A stretch of DNA of 36,216 nucleotides, from positions 1-36,216 of the forward strand of contig JAPUEM010000168.1 of assembly GCA_027492575.1 (NCBI GenBank). Direction: 5' to 3'. Position numbers and translations under genes: made by a program. Below are positions 35,364 through 36,216 of this stretch, piece by piece. The first letter of the stretch is position 1; the number at the start of each line of letters is the position of its first letter. The notes below the pieces were generated by a model that was given only the letters and a program-made list of their open reading frames with translations, had not been told where the DNA came from and did not search any database. This DNA is from Propionicimonas sp. Its GTDB lineage: Bacteria > Actinomycetota > Actinomycetes > Propionibacteriales > Propionibacteriaceae.

Positions 35364-35419
35364 TCGGGCGACCCTTCGGCAGGCTCAGGGATCGTCCCCG
35401 AGGCCGTCAGGTCGCCCGA
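35364..35419. terminator. Hairpin with a family A repeat in the loop, between convergent genes
   Basis: TCGGGCGACC (35364-35373) pairs perfectly with GGTCGCCCGA (35410-35419). The loop contains a near-consensus family A repeat (35369-35396, one base variant CTTCGGCAGG). It separates the GNAT gene from the convergent Ala/Lys-rich gene and may act as a bidirectional barrier. No T-run is present. Confidence 0.65.
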
Positions 35420-35444
35420 CCGCCCGAATACCGGCTTGCCGAGC

Positions 35445-36212
35445 CTAGGCGCGACGCCTGAGGAGGGTCGTCACCAGGAAGGCGCCCCCGCCGAGGGCGG
35501 CCAGGCCGCCCAGCACCGCCAGGCCGACCGTACGCTCCGCGCTCTCCTCGGCGATGCCGGCGGTGAGCGCCTCGGCGGCGCTGGCCGGCGCCGGGGCCGC
35601 CTCTTCGATGACCTCGGCTTCCTCGACGTCCGACTCCTCGACGGCCACCTCCGGCTCCTCGGCCTCGTCGGTCAGGACGGCCGATGCCGGTTCGGCGCCG
35701 GCCGCTTCGGCCTGATCGGCTGCCGCCTCCTCCGCCTTGGCCTCGGCCTTCTTCTCGGCTGCCTTCTTGGCGGCAGCCTTCTCCGCCGCGGCCTTTTCGG
35801 CTGCCTTCTCGGCCGCCGCCTTCTCTTCGGCAGCCTTCTTGGCTGCCGCCTTCTTGGCGGCTTCCTTCCTGGCGGCCTCCTTCTTGGCCGCGGCCTTCTT
35901 CGCAGCCTCCTTGGCAGCGGCCTTCTTGGCGGCCTCGTCCTCCTTCGCCTTCTGCTTCTTGCCGGTCTGCGAGGACGAGGACGGCCCGTCCGGGGTGTCG
36001 CCCTTGGTGCCGTCGAAGCCCGGCCAGGGCACCTTCACGCCGGTGTGGTCGTCGTAGCCGTCCCAGTCGCAGTCCTCCCACTGGCTGTAATCGGCGGCGT
36101 GGGCCACAGTGGCGAACTGCAGCGGGCCCACGCCGAGGGCCAGGGCCAGTCCGGTGGCGGCAGCGGCGATCAGCGAGCGCACGCGGCGTCGTCGGGGTTG
36201 GTTGATGGTCAT
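35445..36212 (-). CDS. Ala/Lys/Glu-rich secreted, membrane-anchored protein
   Basis: I do not recognise a family for this 255-residue protein. Residues 1-39 are a classical signal peptide (RRRR, hydrophobic core AAAATGLALALG, cleavage near VAHAA-D). A short Asp/Trp-rich domain follows (DYSQWEDCDWDGYDDHTGVK, about 40-60), resembling the small secreted domains found near excalibur-type motifs. Residues 85-170 are a long Lys/Ala/Glu helix or coiled coil, histone H1-like in composition. An acidic, Pro/Ala stretch and a C-terminal membrane segment (VGLAVLGGLAALGGGAFLVTTLL) ending RRRA complete it. There is no LPxTG sortase motif. ATG 36212 is four bases from the window end, so its promoter is not visible. 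A cell-wall-spanning or DNA/teichoic-acid-binding role is possible. Confidence 0.8.
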   Translation of the reverse strand: MTINQPRRRRVRSLIAAAATGLALALGVGPLQFATVAHAADYSQWEDCDWDGYDDHTGVKVPWPGFDGTKGDTPDGPSSSSQTGKKQKAKEDEAAKKAAAKEAAKKAAAKKEAARKEAAKKAAAKKAAEEKAAAEKAAEKAAAEKAAAKKAAEKKAEAKAEEAAADQAEAAGAEPASAVLTDEAEEPEVAVEESDVEEAEVIEEAAPAPASAAEALTAGIAEESAERTVGLAVLGGLAALGGGAFLVTTLLRRRA

Positions 36213-36216
36213 GGTC

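Overview
The window is about 36 kb of very GC-rich DNA with GTG and TTG starts next to ATG, tightly overlapping operons (ATGA, GTGA, TGATG) and a TCGAAC-N4-GTTCGA SOS box. Together with an imuA'-imuB-dnaE2 cassette this points to an actinomycete. The gene set and the interspersed CCCTTCGACAGGCTCAGGG repeats suggest a Propionibacteriales-type genome, but that assignment is inference. No rRNA, tRNA, CRISPR array, transposase or phage gene was seen.

Layout. 1-5.2 kb holds housekeeping and transport genes: an MFS exporter, a TauE/SafE permease, a CaCA-type Na+/Ca2+ exchanger, a nucleoside hydrolase and an AlkD-like glycosylase. 5.4-11.2 kb is the SOS mutasome operon imuA'-imuB-dnaE2 on the minus strand, with a LexA box just before imuA'. 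11.2-13.2 kb encodes a repetitive secreted-type protein whose signal-peptide region looks damaged. 13.4-15.2 kb is a pnuC-nadR pair for nicotinamide riboside uptake and conversion to NAD. 15.3-21.4 kb is a five-gene overlapping operon: MoxR-type AAA+ ATPase, unknown protein, HEIGHH-metallopeptidase/VWA protein, unknown protein, and a PaaK/CapK-like adenylate-forming enzyme. This is the best candidate for an undescribed system. 21.4-29.9 kb is a beta-glucoside locus: a GH1 gene behind an apparent antiterminator/terminator leader, an MFS gene, a PRD/EIIA regulator, and a divergent PTS operon EIIB-EIIC-EIIA-GH1 behind a 75-bp nested dyad. 29.9-36.2 kb holds a HAD phosphatase with a winged-helix regulator, a DUF1304 protein, two decayed gene ends, a DUF1801 protein, a GntR(YtrA)-ABC operon, a GNAT acetyltransferase and an Ala/Lys-rich secreted membrane-anchored protein.

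Two repeat families run through the window. Family A (core CCCTTCGACAGGCTCAGGG) has about eleven copies. Family B (GTCATCCCGG...CCGGGATCTC) has about five sites. Several copies lie inside reading frames, in dnaE2 (twice), nadR (both ends), the pnuC 3' end, the second operon gene and the VWA gene, and appear to be translated as extra peptide. The genes cooperate in clear units: SOS mutagenesis, NAD salvage, beta-glucoside uptake and hydrolysis, and one uncharacterised ATPase/VWA/ligase module.
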